Shown one piece after another: positions 17,817 to 27,356 of a stretch of 64,000 nucleotides of DNA. A program made the position numbers and the translations under genes. Under the pieces are notes generated by a model, which saw only the letters and a program-made list of their open reading frames with translations, ran no database searches and was not told the DNA's origin. The stretch is from positions 1,432,001 to 1,496,000 of the forward strand of contig NZ_CP122960.1 in NCBI RefSeq assembly GCF_029854195.1. Direction: 5' to 3'. Each line of letters starts with the position of its first letter. Positions within the stretch are counted from its first letter, which is position 1. The DNA comes from Amylibacter sp. IMCC11727 (GTDB lineage Bacteria > Pseudomonadota > Alphaproteobacteria > Rhodobacterales > Rhodobacteraceae).

Positions 17817-18653
17817 ATGAGCGTGCGCGGTATTTTTGCAGCCATGGTGGGCTGTCTTGCGTCGGTTGTTCCACACATTGCCGTGGCCGATTGCGCAGGG
17901 CAGGCGGGGTCTTGCACCGTTGCGATGGGCAGTTACGAAATCGCGTTGCCTGAAACCCCTGAAAACGCGCCCGTTTTTGTGTATTTGCATGGCTATGGCG
18001 GCACCGGTATGGGGGCGTTGCGCCAATCTCATATCACGCGCGTTCTTGTAGATCGTGGCTATGCGGTTTTGGCCCCGAACGCTCTGAAACGCGGTGGCAC
18101 GGGTCCCACAAGCTGGAGCTTTCATCCCGAACGGCCCAAGGCACGGGATGAAGGCGCTTTTTTCGCCCAAGCCATTGATGATGCGGTTGCACGGTTCGGT
18201 TTGGATCGGGATCGCGCAGTTTTGGCAGGCTTTTCCATCGGCGGTTCGATGACCCACTATGTGGCCTGCGAAACCCCTGATTTATTTGCCGCCTACGCCC
18301 CTGTTGCTGGCAGCTTTTGGCGACCTCACCCGATTGAATGCGCGGGGTCTGTGCGTCTGTTGCACACCCATGGGTGGCGCGATGGCACGTTTCCTCTTGA
18401 GGGGCGGATCGTGGGCAGCGGTTTCACGCAAGGGGACGCATTCGTCACCAACAGCATTTGGCGCGCGGCGAATGACTGCCCTCAGCCCCGTGCGCGTAAA
18501 TTTGAAAATACTGGGCCATTCATGCGCCGCAGTTGGACAGAATGTGCCGCTGGAACGGCGCTCGAATTCGCGTTGTTTGATGGGGGGCATGTTGTCCCAA
18601 ACGGTTGGGCTGATTTGGCGGCTGATTGGTTCGAAGCCTTGCCACGGCGCTGA
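17817..18653 (+). CDS. Secreted alpha/beta hydrolase (LpqC / PHB-depolymerase-like esterase)
   Basis: A 278-residue serine hydrolase with a signal peptide ending near AVA/DC. It has the oxyanion segment VYLHGYGGTG, the nucleophile elbow LAGFSIGGSM (G-x-S-x-G) and a C-terminal catalytic histidine in DGGHVVPNGW. Several cysteines could form disulfides in the periplasm. The ATG at 17817 follows the rhodanese TAA immediately. The family includes feruloyl esterases and poly-hydroxybutyrate depolymerases; the substrate here is not evident. It is the last gene of the exported YHS-rhodanese-hydrolase operon. Confidence 0.8.
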   Translation: MSVRGIFAAMVGCLASVVPHIAVADCAGQAGSCTVAMGSYEIALPETPENAPVFVYLHGYGGTGMGALRQSHITRVLVDRGYAVLAPNALKRGGTGPTSWSFHPERPKARDEGAFFAQAIDDAVARFGLDRDRAVLAGFSIGGSMTHYVACETPDLFAAYAPVAGSFWRPHPIECAGSVRLLHTHGWRDGTFPLEGRIVGSGFTQGDAFVTNSIWRAANDCPQPRARKFENTGPFMRRSWTECAAGTALEFALFDGGHVVPNGWADLAADWFEALPRR

Positions 18654-18754
18654 AACACCCGTCACCTGTTTGTGAGGGCTCCCAAACGCGCATTGCTTGA
18701 TGGTGACTTGCATGGCAGGAACGGATCAAAACAAATCCAAGCGCGGAATATCCT

Positions 18755-20371
18755 ATGCCCAGCACAAAACGCACCGTTGATTACCTTGCCGAGCGCCTGT
18801 TCGAAGCAGGCTGCCGCCGCGCCTATGGCATGCCTGGGGGTGAAGTTTTGACCCTTGTGAATGCCTTAGCCAAAGCGGGCATCGAATTTGTTCTGGTCAA
18901 ACACGAAAACAGCGCCGCGTTTATGGCCGAAGGAGATTATCACCGCACAGGGGCACCTGGAATTTTGGTGGCAACCCTTGGGCCTGGTGCGATGAATGGG
19001 GTGAATGCCATTGCCAACGCTTTGCAAGACCGCGTGCCGATGATTGTGCTCACGGGCTGTGTGGATGCAGACGAGGCGCAAACATACACCCACCAAGTGA
19101 TGGACCACAGCGCCGTGTTTTCGGCCATCACCAAGCAAAGCTTTCGTCTGACAGTGGACAGCTGTGACATCATCGCGGATCGTGCGGTTAATTTGGCAAC
19201 CGATCCCCGTCTTGGCCCTGTGCATATTGATGTGCCGATTGCCGTGGCCAATGCCACTGTGTCTTTGCCCAAATTGCGCCGCCGCAGCCGATCAACCATT
19301 GTTGTCCCAACAGTGGGTCCTGATCTGGATCAAGCCCGTGATTGGGTTGCCACGGCGAAACGCCCTGTAATGATTGTGGGCGTTGATGCAATGAACGACG
19401 GCGCGGGTGCGGATATTAAAACGTTTTGTGAAACCCATTCTGTACCCTTTATTACAACGTACAAGGCCAAGGGGATTGTGAAAGAAACACATCCTTTGTG
19501 TTTGGGTGGGGCAGGGCTGTCGCCTTTGGCTGATCAGCAATTGTTGCCGTTTGTGCGTGCGGCGGATTTGATCCTCCTTGCGGGCTATGATCCGATTGAA
19601 ATGCGGCCCGGTTGGCGCGAAGTATGGGACCCAAACCAGACCAATGTGATTGATATATCTTCGGTAGCGAACGACCATTACATGCACCAATCGAGCCTGA
19701 GTTTCGTGGCAGATACAGGGGCAACGCTGAGCGCTTTGTTAGGGAATGCGGGGCAATCCACGTGGCCAGACGGGGAAATAGCTGCGGTAAAAGCGGCGCT
19801 TGCTGGGGCTTTTCCTGAAGACGAGGCATGGGGTCCAGCTGCGATTATTGACGAGTGCCGACAGGTGATGCCAGAAAACACGTTGGCGACGGCTGACAGT
19901 GGGGCGCATCGGATTTTACTGTCGCAAATGTGGCCTTGTTATGAGCCGCGTGGATTGATGCAATCCTCTGCATTTTGCACCATGGGGTGTGCGGTTCCTT
20001 TGGCCATGGGCGCGAAAATCGCGTCACCTGATCGCCCCGTTGTGTCCTTTTCAGGGGATGCAGGTTTTTTGATGGTGGCGGGGGAATTGGCCACGGCCAA
20101 GGAACTGGAGATTAAGCCGATTTTTGTGGTGTTTGTGGACGCAAGCCTTGCACTGATTGAATTGAAGCAACGTCAAAATCAGATGCAGAATCAGGGTGTT
20201 GATTTTGGGCACCATGACTTTGCGGCCATTGGGCAAGCCTTTGGCGGCGTTGGTGTTTCCGTTTCTTCTCGGGCTGCCTTGCGGGACGCGTTAAAAGCTG
20301 CGCAATCCGCCGATACATTTACGGTTATTGCTGCGCAGATTGACCGTGGTGCGTATGACGGCCGTATCTAA
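18755..20371 (+). CDS. Thiamine-diphosphate-dependent enzyme (acetolactate synthase-like)
   Basis: A 538-residue three-domain TPP enzyme. The N-terminal pyrimidine-binding domain carries the catalytic glutamate in VKHENSAAFMAEG and the segment TLGPGAMNGVNAIANALQ. The central domain follows. The C-terminal pyrophosphate-binding domain has the metal motif SFSGDAGFLM with LALIELKQRQNQ downstream. The layout is that of acetolactate synthase, glyoxylate carboligase, oxalyl-CoA decarboxylase and sulfoacetaldehyde acetyltransferase relatives. No ilvN-type small subunit is adjacent, so a catabolic decarboxylase or carboligase is as likely as branched-chain synthesis. The gene appears to be transcribed alone. 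Confidence 0.8.
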   Translation: MPSTKRTVDYLAERLFEAGCRRAYGMPGGEVLTLVNALAKAGIEFVLVKHENSAAFMAEGDYHRTGAPGILVATLGPGAMNGVNAIANALQDRVPMIVLTGCVDADEAQTYTHQVMDHSAVFSAITKQSFRLTVDSCDIIADRAVNLATDPRLGPVHIDVPIAVANATVSLPKLRRRSRSTIVVPTVGPDLDQARDWVATAKRPVMIVGVDAMNDGAGADIKTFCETHSVPFITTYKAKGIVKETHPLCLGGAGLSPLADQQLLPFVRAADLILLAGYDPIEMRPGWREVWDPNQTNVIDISSVANDHYMHQSSLSFVADTGATLSALLGNAGQSTWPDGEIAAVKAALAGAFPEDEAWGPAAIIDECRQVMPENTLATADSGAHRILLSQMWPCYEPRGLMQSSAFCTMGCAVPLAMGAKIASPDRPVVSFSGDAGFLMVAGELATAKELEIKPIFVVFVDASLALIELKQRQNQMQNQGVDFGHHDFAAIGQAFGGVGVSVSSRAALRDALKAAQSADTFTVIAAQIDRGAYDGRI

Positions 20372-20519
20372 CACGAATTTGGCAGCGTTTTTCGCGATTT
20401 AGGCTGTTTTTGAGACCACTTGAAACACGGGCGATCAAATGCGCGTTATCTCGTGCAACTGTGCATTTGTTCTGCGTGCGATCCAGTCTAACCACAACTG
20501 GAACATGCGAGGACGCACC

Positions 20520-21893
20520 ATGCAAACTGATATCTTTGGCAATACCCTTTCTTTGACGAATGCCGCAACGCGGGATGAGTGGGATAAGATGCAGTTGGGG
20601 TTTTTGGCACATGCTGCAATTACGCCCATGCATCTGGCCGCCGTTCTTGAGGCAGAGCCAAACTTTGCCATGGGCCACGCCACCAAAGGGTTGTTTTATT
20701 TGATGCTGGGGCGTCGTGAACTGATCCAGACGGCACGCGAAGCTTACGCGGCGGCGCAAGCGGCGCTAAAATCTGTGCCAGCCACCACGCGCGAGCATAA
20801 ATTTGTGTTTGCGCTGGGTCATTGGTTGCAAAAACGCCCCAAAGCGGCGCAGCAGTGTATGGAAGAGGTTCTCTTGCTGGCGCCTCAAGACGCACTGGCC
20901 ATGAAAATCAGCCACGCCATTTCCTTTATCCTTGGCGACAGCCAGGCCATGCGTACCTCGATCGAAGCGGTGATGCCATCTTATGATGAAAGCCACGCGG
21001 CTTATGGATACATTCACGGCTGTCATGCTTTTGCGCTGGAAGAAACGGGCGAATACGCTTTGGCCGAAGCCGCTGGCATCAAAGGAATGGAATACGCTCC
21101 AGATGATGCGTGGGGTTTGCATGCTGTGGCGCATGTTTATGACATGACGGCGAATGCGAAAAGCGGGCTGGAATGGTTGTCTGGGCGCGAAAACGCATGG
21201 GCCCATTGCAACAACTTTCGCTACCACGTGTGGTGGCACAAAGCGCTGATGCACTTGGACCAAGGGCAGGTGGATCAGGTGTTTGCCTTGTATGACAATG
21301 AAATTCGCAAGGACAAAACAGACGATTACCGCGATATTTCAAATGCCACATCTTTGCTGAGCCGTATGGAACTCGAAGGCATTGATGTTGGGGATCGCTG
21401 GGAAGAACTGGCGGATATTTCTGAAAACCGCACCAAAGACGGCTGTCTGATTTTTGCCGATCTACACTATATGCTCGCCCTTGTGGGGGGGGACCGCGAC
21501 AGCGCTATTCAATCCATGATGCAACGGTTGAACACAGACGCAAATGATACTTCAAACGAGATCAACCAAGCCATGGCCGATCCAGGCTTGGCCGCTGCTG
21601 CGGGATTAGAGGCCTTTGGTGAAGCCAACTACGAAGCTGCGTTTCAAAACCTCGCCAAAGCGCGCACAAACCTGCAAATGGCTGGAGGCAGCCACGCCCA
21701 GCGGGATGTGTTTGAACGCTTGACCATTGATGCGGGTATTCGTGGCGGGTTCCTGCGCGAAGCAAAAGACATTTTAAACGAACGTAAATCCCGTCGTGGC
21801 GGAACCGAAGATCAATACGCCGCAGCGCGGTTTAAGTTGATTTCCGCCAGTTTAAATGGGGGCGGCACTGGACAACACGTCGCTGCTGAATAA
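20520..21893 (+). CDS. Tetratricopeptide-repeat protein (TTC38-like)
   Basis: A 457-residue cytosolic helical-repeat protein. Several TPR-like units are visible, for example FAMGHATKGLFYLMLGRREL and ESHAAYGYIHGCHAFALEET, with a conserved GLHAVAHVYDMTANAKSGLEW segment and a WWHKALMHLDQGQ segment. The overall pattern resembles the TTC38 family found in many proteobacteria, whose function is not established. The start at 20520 has GCGAGGA upstream; an upstream ATG in frame lacks this. It lies 37 nt before opgC and could be co-transcribed with it. Confidence 0.75.
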   Translation: MQTDIFGNTLSLTNAATRDEWDKMQLGFLAHAAITPMHLAAVLEAEPNFAMGHATKGLFYLMLGRRELIQTAREAYAAAQAALKSVPATTREHKFVFALGHWLQKRPKAAQQCMEEVLLLAPQDALAMKISHAISFILGDSQAMRTSIEAVMPSYDESHAAYGYIHGCHAFALEETGEYALAEAAGIKGMEYAPDDAWGLHAVAHVYDMTANAKSGLEWLSGRENAWAHCNNFRYHVWWHKALMHLDQGQVDQVFALYDNEIRKDKTDDYRDISNATSLLSRMELEGIDVGDRWEELADISENRTKDGCLIFADLHYMLALVGGDRDSAIQSMMQRLNTDANDTSNEINQAMADPGLAAAAGLEAFGEANYEAAFQNLAKARTNLQMAGGSHAQRDVFERLTIDAGIRGGFLREAKDILNERKSRRGGTEDQYAAARFKLISASLNGGGTGQHVAAE

Positions 21894-21930
21894 AACCGCA
21901 GCCTGCCCTTTTGATTTCGGAAGTCCCATT

Positions 21931-23100
21931 ATGCCCTCGTCCACAGCATCTATCGCCACACCGACACAGCGCGACCCACGGCTTGATTTTTATCGCGGCA
22001 TTGCGATGTTCATCATTCTTGTGGCCCACACGCCCGGTAACTTTTTGACCTTGTGGATTCCTGCGCGTTTTGGATTTTCTGATGCGACCGAAATTTTTGT
22101 GTTTTGTTCTGGCATGGCATCGGCCATCGCGTTTGGCAAAGCGTTTGAGCATCGAGGCTGGTTCTTAGGTACGGCGCGCGTCGCATTTCGAGTGTGGCAA
22201 GTGTACTGGGCGCACATCGCGGTGTTCTTTGTAATCGCGGTTTTAATGGCCACGCTGAACAGCACAGAATTGTTCAAAAAGGATTACATTGGTTCGTTGA
22301 ACCTGTGGCCGTTTTTCAAAGACCCCGTACCACAGTTAATGGGTTTGATGACCCTGACGTATGTGCCGAATTATTTCGACATTCTGCCTATGTACATCGC
22401 CATTTTGGCCATGATGCCCATCGTAGTGGGCCTTAAGAACATGCACGGCGCCTTGGCCGTTGTGTTTGTGCTGGTTGTATGGCTCGGCGCGAATATGGGA
22501 TATTTGGCTATGCCTGCCGAACCATGGAGCGAGCGCACGTGGTTCTTTAATCCTTTCGGCTGGCAGTTGGTATTTTTCACAGGCTTTGCCCTAATGTCTG
22601 GCTGGCTGCCACAACCGCCTTTGAACAAATGGTTGGTGGCCTTGGCCATTCTGGTCGTGCTGGCCACGGTGCCTTTTGCCTATTTCCGCATTTTGCGGGC
22701 CGTGCCAGATCTGAAAGCCATTGCGGGGGATATTCGTTTTCTGACCACAAAAACCGAATTTGGACTGTTCCGTTACCTGCACTTTTTGGCATTGGCTTAT
22801 CTTGGTTGGGCTGCCGCTGGTGAGGGGGGTAAACGTTTGATCGCCACTGGTCACAGCATTTTTGCGAAAATCTGGCGTGTGGTGTTGAAGATCATCATGA
22901 AGGTTGGACAACAATCGCTGGCTGTTTTCGTATTTTCCATGGTTTTGGCGCGGCTGATCGGTTTTGCCTTTGATCAAACATCTCGGGGCACGTGGACGGT
23001 TGTTTTTGGCAATTTGATCGGCTTTGCCTTGATCACCGGCGTGGCCTACCTTGCCGCATGGTTCAAATCGCAGCCGTGGCGCGCGCGGCCTGCAAAATGA
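21931..23100 (+). CDS. opgC: OpgC-type membrane acyltransferase (periplasmic glucan modification)
   Basis: An integral membrane protein of 389 residues with about ten hydrophobic helices. The N-terminus RLDFYRGIAMFIILVAHTPG and FGFSDATEIFVFCSGMA match OpgC, which transfers succinyl groups to osmoregulated periplasmic glucans. The start at 21931 follows GGAAG. Its TGA overlaps the ATG of the next gene, a glucosyltransferase of OpgH type, so the two are translationally coupled. No opgG/opgD gene is in the window. Confidence 0.85.
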   Translation: MPSSTASIATPTQRDPRLDFYRGIAMFIILVAHTPGNFLTLWIPARFGFSDATEIFVFCSGMASAIAFGKAFEHRGWFLGTARVAFRVWQVYWAHIAVFFVIAVLMATLNSTELFKKDYIGSLNLWPFFKDPVPQLMGLMTLTYVPNYFDILPMYIAILAMMPIVVGLKNMHGALAVVFVLVVWLGANMGYLAMPAEPWSERTWFFNPFGWQLVFFTGFALMSGWLPQPPLNKWLVALAILVVLATVPFAYFRILRAVPDLKAIAGDIRFLTTKTEFGLFRYLHFLALAYLGWAAAGEGGKRLIATGHSIFAKIWRVVLKIIMKVGQQSLAVFVFSMVLARLIGFAFDQTSRGTWTVVFGNLIGFALITGVAYLAAWFKSQPWRARPAK

Positions 23101-25043
23101 ACTCATTCTCGCCCATCATACAAAGCATCGCATCACAGCGGATTGGGGATGAAACCCTTGGCATTACTGGGCATATGTGGATGCCTGATACTGCACCGCT
23201 CCATATGCCGACACAGAATTTTGCGCAGCCGTTTGCCGGGCCACGTGTGACGCCACCGCGCACACCTAAATCTGTATGGGTGCGGCGCGCTGCAACGCTA
23301 ATTCCCGCTGTTGCCGCCACTTTTGCGGTAACGGGCTATCTGGCCAGTGTGTTGTCTGTGGGCGGGCTGAGTGTGCTGGAAATAATCTGGCTTGCACTGA
23401 TCTTTTCCACGTTTATTTGGATCGCCTTTACATTTGTGTCGGCTCTTGCTGGCATGGCAGTGGCCCTTAAAAAGCCACAGGCTCACGACCAATCCTCCGA
23501 CATTGGGTCAGCATTGCGCGTTGCTGTTCTGTCCCCGATTTATAACGAAAGCCCATCTCACGTGTTTGGCAATGTGGCGGCAATGATGGCCCAGCTGCGC
23601 AATACGGCGTCGCGACATTCCTATGCGTTCTTTTTGCTGAGCGACACAACAGACCCGGACATCGCCGCCCTAGAGGAAGAAGCAATGTTGCATCTGCGGG
23701 CGCAGATGTCTTTTGATGTGCCAATTTACTATCGTCGCCGCACAGAAAATCTGGATCGTAAAACGGGCAACCTGGCTCAGTGGATCACGCATTGGGGTGG
23801 GGCCTATGATGCGATGTTGGTTCTGGATGCCGATAGTGTCATGGATGCCAGCGCGGTTGTGTCGTTAAGCGATGATTTGGCCGCTGACCCAACGCTCGGC
23901 TTAGTGCAAACCTGCCCGCGACTATTTGGATCACACACGGTATTTGGGTGTATGCAGCAATTTTCAAGCGCCGCTTTTGGCCTGTTTCCAGCATTGGGAG
24001 AGGCTTTTTGGTCCCACCGCGAAGCAAATTATCACGGGCACAATGCTATCGTGCGAACCCGAGCTTTTGCGCAATGTGCTGGCTTGCCATACTTAAAGGA
24101 TCGCAAGGGCAAAACCACGCTGATCTTTTCCCATGACTTTGTCGAAGCGGCCCTTTTGCGCCGTGCGGGATGGGGTGTGAAAATGCGTCCAACCCTTGAT
24201 CCGACGTATGAGGAAACGCCAACTACGCTGATTGATTACATCTTGCGGGATCGGCGCTGGTGCCAAGGCAATATGCAGCATCTTCGCATTATGTGGGCCA
24301 AGGGCTTGCACCCCGTGTCGCGTTTTCATCTTGGGATTAATGCGCTGACCTACCTGATGTCACCTTTGTGGTTTGGGCTGATCACGATTGGCGCGTTGCT
24401 GGGCACATCTGCGGGTGGCGGCGTGTTGGCGTTTGTGACTGGGCGGTCAGCGGACAGCTATATCAACTTTGCCCTGTTCAATGGGTCTGGGCTTTGGGTG
24501 CTGGGGCTGGTGTATTTCATGTTGATCGCGCCAAAACTGGCTGGGGCCGCGGCCGTTTTGTGTGATACCGCCAAGGCAGACGTCTTTCAGGGGCGTGTCA
24601 CCTTTTCCAAAGGTGCGTTGATGGAGCTTCTCGGTTCTATGGCGGTGGCGCCCGTTTTGATGGTGCAGCAAACCAAGGCGATTGTTGGGATTTTGACGGG
24701 GCGACATGAAAATTGGGGCCCGCAAAAACGCTATGGGGCGCGATATGATCTGCGTACGATCCTGCGATTCCATGTGGTTGAAACCGTTCTAGGTGCTGTT
24801 TTGATGGTTGGGATATTGGGCGGGGCTGTGTCCCTTTGGCTGTTGCCCATCGCGATCAGCCTTGTGGGCGCACCTGTGTTGTCCGCTGTGAGTGGGATGA
24901 ACCTGCGGGGCACAAAAACAAAGCTGTTTTTCACCCCGTTCGAAGCGCAAGTTCCCCCCATCATTAGCGCCGCATCACATCACCAAAAGCAGATTGCGAA
25001 CAATCCCTATCAGTTGGTGGTGCAGAAGGTTGCGGCTGAATAG
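23097..25043 (+). CDS. opgH: Glucans biosynthesis glucosyltransferase OpgH
   Basis: A 648-residue inner-membrane processive family-2 glucosyltransferase that builds the beta-glucan backbone of osmoregulated periplasmic glucans. Two N-terminal membrane helices (residues about 70-120) are followed by a cytosolic catalytic domain with LSPIYNESP, YRRRTENLDRKTGNLAQW, the metal motif VLDADSVM and RDRRWCQGNMQH, which corresponds to the QxxRW-type motif. Several C-terminal membrane helices follow. The true start is the ATG at 23097 within the opgC stop (ATGA). It is shorter than the E. coli protein (about 850 residues), as is common in alphaproteobacteria. An intrinsic terminator follows. Confidence 0.9.
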   Translation: MNSFSPIIQSIASQRIGDETLGITGHMWMPDTAPLHMPTQNFAQPFAGPRVTPPRTPKSVWVRRAATLIPAVAATFAVTGYLASVLSVGGLSVLEIIWLALIFSTFIWIAFTFVSALAGMAVALKKPQAHDQSSDIGSALRVAVLSPIYNESPSHVFGNVAAMMAQLRNTASRHSYAFFLLSDTTDPDIAALEEEAMLHLRAQMSFDVPIYYRRRTENLDRKTGNLAQWITHWGGAYDAMLVLDADSVMDASAVVSLSDDLAADPTLGLVQTCPRLFGSHTVFGCMQQFSSAAFGLFPALGEAFWSHREANYHGHNAIVRTRAFAQCAGLPYLKDRKGKTTLIFSHDFVEAALLRRAGWGVKMRPTLDPTYEETPTTLIDYILRDRRWCQGNMQHLRIMWAKGLHPVSRFHLGINALTYLMSPLWFGLITIGALLGTSAGGGVLAFVTGRSADSYINFALFNGSGLWVLGLVYFMLIAPKLAGAAAVLCDTAKADVFQGRVTFSKGALMELLGSMAVAPVLMVQQTKAIVGILTGRHENWGPQKRYGARYDLRTILRFHVVETVLGAVLMVGILGGAVSLWLLPIAISLVGAPVLSAVSGMNLRGTKTKLFFTPFEAQVPPIISAASHHQKQIANNPYQLVVQKVAAE

Positions 25044-25048
25044 AGCGG

Positions 25049-25073
25049 CTGCTTAACGTGTTAAGCAGTTTTT
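25049..25073 (+). terminator. Rho-independent terminator after opgH
   Basis: CTGCTTAA and TTAAGCAG form a perfect 8-bp stem with loop CGTG, followed by five T residues on the plus strand. It lies 6 nt after the opgH stop and overlaps the last codons of the convergent znuA gene. Confidence 0.8.
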
Positions 25074-26048
25074 GATCTGTTCAGCCAAGCCCTTGATCAC
25101 ATTCAGATAAAGGGCTGATCCTGTTTCATAAGACGCGCCCAATGGGTCTAGTTCGGCACGTTTGACGTCCGTACCTTCCACGACTGTGTTGACCAGTTTT
25201 TCGCTAAATTGTGCTTCGGTGAAAACGCAAGCCACGTTATGTTCCTGTAACACGGCCTGGATTTGCGACAGACGCGCAGGGCTGGGTTGGCTCGCGTCAT
25301 TCAGCACAATGGACCCGACAGCCGACAGATTAAAGCGGCTTTCAAAATACTGATAGGCATCATGAAAGACGACAAAGCTCTGATCGTGAAGCGGCTTTAA
25401 GTCATCTGCGATTTTTGCAGATGTTTGCAGAATCTGCGCACGGGTTGAATTGGCATTTGCTTTGTATCTTTCCGCATTTTCGGGGTCTTGGGCCGCCAAA
25501 GTGTCCGCAATCAGATCAACCCATGCCACCGCGTTTTGCGGGTCTAACCAAGCGTGTGGATCGACGCCATCATGGTCGTGCCCATCATGGCCGTGCTCGC
25601 CATGATCTGCATGATCGCTGTGATCTTCATGGTCTGCGTGGTCATCATGATTTTGATGCGTGCCATGGTCTGCGTGATCCTCATGATCATCGGCTTCGAC
25701 CATGTCCTCTAATTCGCGAAATGCGCGGGTCGTGGTTGCTTTATGATCAAGCAACGCGATTTTTGTGGCGGAATTTGCTAAATTTTCAAGCGGTTGTTCT
25801 AACCAAGGGGTCAGCTCTGTCCCGATCCAAAACACAAGATCCGCACCCTGCAACGCGGCGGCCTGTGAAGGGCGCATGGAATAGCTGTGGGGTGATGCGC
25901 TGGCTGGGATTACCAGATCAGGCGTTCCAACACCCTCCATCACTTGGGCAACCAAAGAATGAACAGGCGGAATGTCTGTTACGACACGCGGTGTTTCTGC
26001 AAATGCAGGACTGGCGCACAATGCAACAGAGGCGAGGAGGCGGGCCAT
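25053..26048 (-). CDS. znuA: Zinc ABC transporter, periplasmic zinc-binding protein ZnuA
   Basis: A 331-residue cluster A-I solute-binding protein with signal peptide MARLLASVALCASPAFA. Zinc ligands are expected in DIPPVHSLVAQVMEG (the first His), the histidine of ASPHSYSMRP and the histidine of FVVFHDAYQYFE, with a C-terminal aspartate. A long acidic His-rich loop of repeated HxDH-type units (about residues 122-165) is typical of ZnuA and binds extra zinc. Neither candidate start (26048, or in-frame ATG 26072) has a clear ribosome-binding site; 26048 gives a normal signal peptide. It is divergent from zur-znuC-znuB across a Zur-type palindrome. Confidence 0.92.
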   Translation of the reverse strand: MARLLASVALCASPAFAETPRVVTDIPPVHSLVAQVMEGVGTPDLVIPASASPHSYSMRPSQAAALQGADLVFWIGTELTPWLEQPLENLANSATKIALLDHKATTTRAFRELEDMVEADDHEDHADHGTHQNHDDHADHEDHSDHADHGEHGHDGHDHDGVDPHAWLDPQNAVAWVDLIADTLAAQDPENAERYKANANSTRAQILQTSAKIADDLKPLHDQSFVVFHDAYQYFESRFNLSAVGSIVLNDASQPSPARLSQIQAVLQEHNVACVFTEAQFSEKLVNTVVEGTDVKRAELDPLGASYETGSALYLNVIKGLAEQIKNCLTR

Positions 26049-26085
26049 GGAAGGAGTGTAATAGTATAACATATCGACTTGTTAG

Positions 26086-26102
26086 ATGTTATCTTATAAC
26101 AT
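26086..26102. promoter_or_regulatory. Zur box between znuA and zur
   Basis: ATGTTAT at 26086-26092 and ATAACAT at 26096-26102 form a perfect 7-bp inverted repeat around CTT. This matches the ATGTTATNNNATAACAT-like core known for alphaproteobacterial Zur sites. An additional half site, TATAACATAT, lies at 26065-26074. The position between divergent znuA and zur implies that both directions are repressed when zinc is sufficient. Confidence 0.8.
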
Positions 26103-26133
26103 ATCAAGGTCTAAACGAAACGGACCTCACACA

Positions 26134-26613
26134 ATGACCACGATCGGTTTTGAAACCCACGATCACACGGCATGTATCAAAGGCAATATTGCCAAAGTGG
26201 ATGCGCAATGCGCCAAAGCAGGGTTGCAATTAACCCCCGTGCGCCGCCGTGTTTTGGAAATCTTGCTGCAAGAGCATCGTGCCATGGGGGCTTATGATCT
26301 GCTCGACTTGCTGCGCGACGAAGGGCTAGGCTCACAGCCGCCTGTGGTGTACCGCGCCCTTGATTTCTTGGTTAGCAACGGGTTCGCCCATAAAATTGAA
26401 CGTCTGAATGCGTTTGTGGCCTGTACCGATCCCACGACGGATCATGCGCCAACTTTTCTGGTGTGTCGCAGTTGCGCCATCGTAGCTGAAACCCATACAG
26501 AGCTTGAAACTGGGTCTCTTGCACGCACGGCTGCGGCCGCAGGGTTCAAGGTGGAACGCACAGTCCTAGAAGCTGAAGGGCTCTGCCCAAATTGTCAGGA
26601 CACATCCGCATGA
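26134..26613 (+). CDS. zur: Zinc uptake regulator Zur (Fur family)
   Basis: A 159-residue Fur-family repressor. The DNA-binding winged helix covers about residues 20-90 (LTPVRRRVLEILLQ, PPVVYRALDFLVSNGFAHKIE). The dimerisation and metal-binding part includes FVACTDPTTDHAPTFLVCRSC and the C-terminal CPNC; the two Cys-x-x-Cys pairs would hold structural zinc. The start at 26134 leaves the Zur box outside the coding region. It is followed by znuC with an ATGA overlap, so the regulator is co-expressed with the transporter it controls. Confidence 0.9.
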   Translation: MTTIGFETHDHTACIKGNIAKVDAQCAKAGLQLTPVRRRVLEILLQEHRAMGAYDLLDLLRDEGLGSQPPVVYRALDFLVSNGFAHKIERLNAFVACTDPTTDHAPTFLVCRSCAIVAETHTELETGSLARTAAAAGFKVERTVLEAEGLCPNCQDTSA

Positions 26614-27356
26614 CCCCATTGATTACGGCCACGCATTTGTCCGTGGCGCTTGGCGGGGCAGAGGTTCTGCACGGTGTTGATCTTACTTTGTCGCCTGGTG
26701 AAATTGTAACTGTGGTGGGTCCGAATGGGTCTGGTAAATCCACACTTTTGCGCGCCATCATTGGGGCTGTTCCCCTGAGCCATGGCAGCATTGCGGTAAA
26801 ACCAAACCTACGCGTTGGATATGTGCCACAAAAGCTGCATATCGACCCGACGCTGCCTTTAACCGTTGAACGGTTTCTAAGGCTGCCAAAGCCTGTGCCC
26901 AAAACAGACATCAAATCGGCCCTGCACACAGCAGGCGTTCAGGATTTACAGCACCGCCAAATGGCACGGCTGTCAGGGGGACAGTTTCAACGGGTGCTTT
27001 TGGCCCGCGCGTTGCTGACAAAACCTGAATTGTTGATCTTGGACGAGGCAACACAAGGACTCGATCAATCGGGATCAGCAGCGTTTTATGCCCAGATCGA
27101 AAGCATTCGAACGCAACTGGGGTGCGCCGTGCTGATGGTGAGCCATGAATTGCACGTTGTGATGGCAGCCTCTGATCGGGTGATTTGTTTAAACGGCCAT
27201 GTGTGTTGCGAAGGGGCCCCAGAACATGTGGCGAGCGCCCCTGAGTATCGCGCATTGTTTGGGTCTGGCACGCAAGGGGCACTGGCGCTTTATCGTCATG
27301 AACACAATCACAGCCATGATCATGACCATCATCACGATCACGAGGCCGCAGAATGA
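26610..27356 (+). CDS. znuC: Zinc ABC transporter, ATP-binding protein ZnuC
   Basis: A 248-residue ABC ATPase. It has Walker A VGPNGSGKSTLL near residues 37-48, signature LSGGQFQRVLLARALL, Walker B LLILDEATQGLD and the switch histidine in MVSHELH. The C-terminus ends in a His/Asp-rich tail (HEHNHSHDHDHHHDHE) that probably binds zinc, an addition seen in some ZnuC proteins. Start and stop overlap the neighbouring zur and znuB genes as ATGA, which implies coupled translation. Confidence 0.93.
   Translation: MTPLITATHLSVALGGAEVLHGVDLTLSPGEIVTVVGPNGSGKSTLLRAIIGAVPLSHGSIAVKPNLRVGYVPQKLHIDPTLPLTVERFLRLPKPVPKTDIKSALHTAGVQDLQHRQMARLSGGQFQRVLLARALLTKPELLILDEATQGLDQSGSAAFYAQIESIRTQLGCAVLMVSHELHVVMAASDRVICLNGHVCCEGAPEHVASAPEYRALFGSGTQGALALYRHEHNHSHDHDHHHDHEAAE

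Noticed and set aside
25560..25700. Repeated CATG/ATGATC-rich DNA
   Set aside because: It encodes the His/Asp-rich zinc-binding loop of ZnuA, a normal feature of the family.
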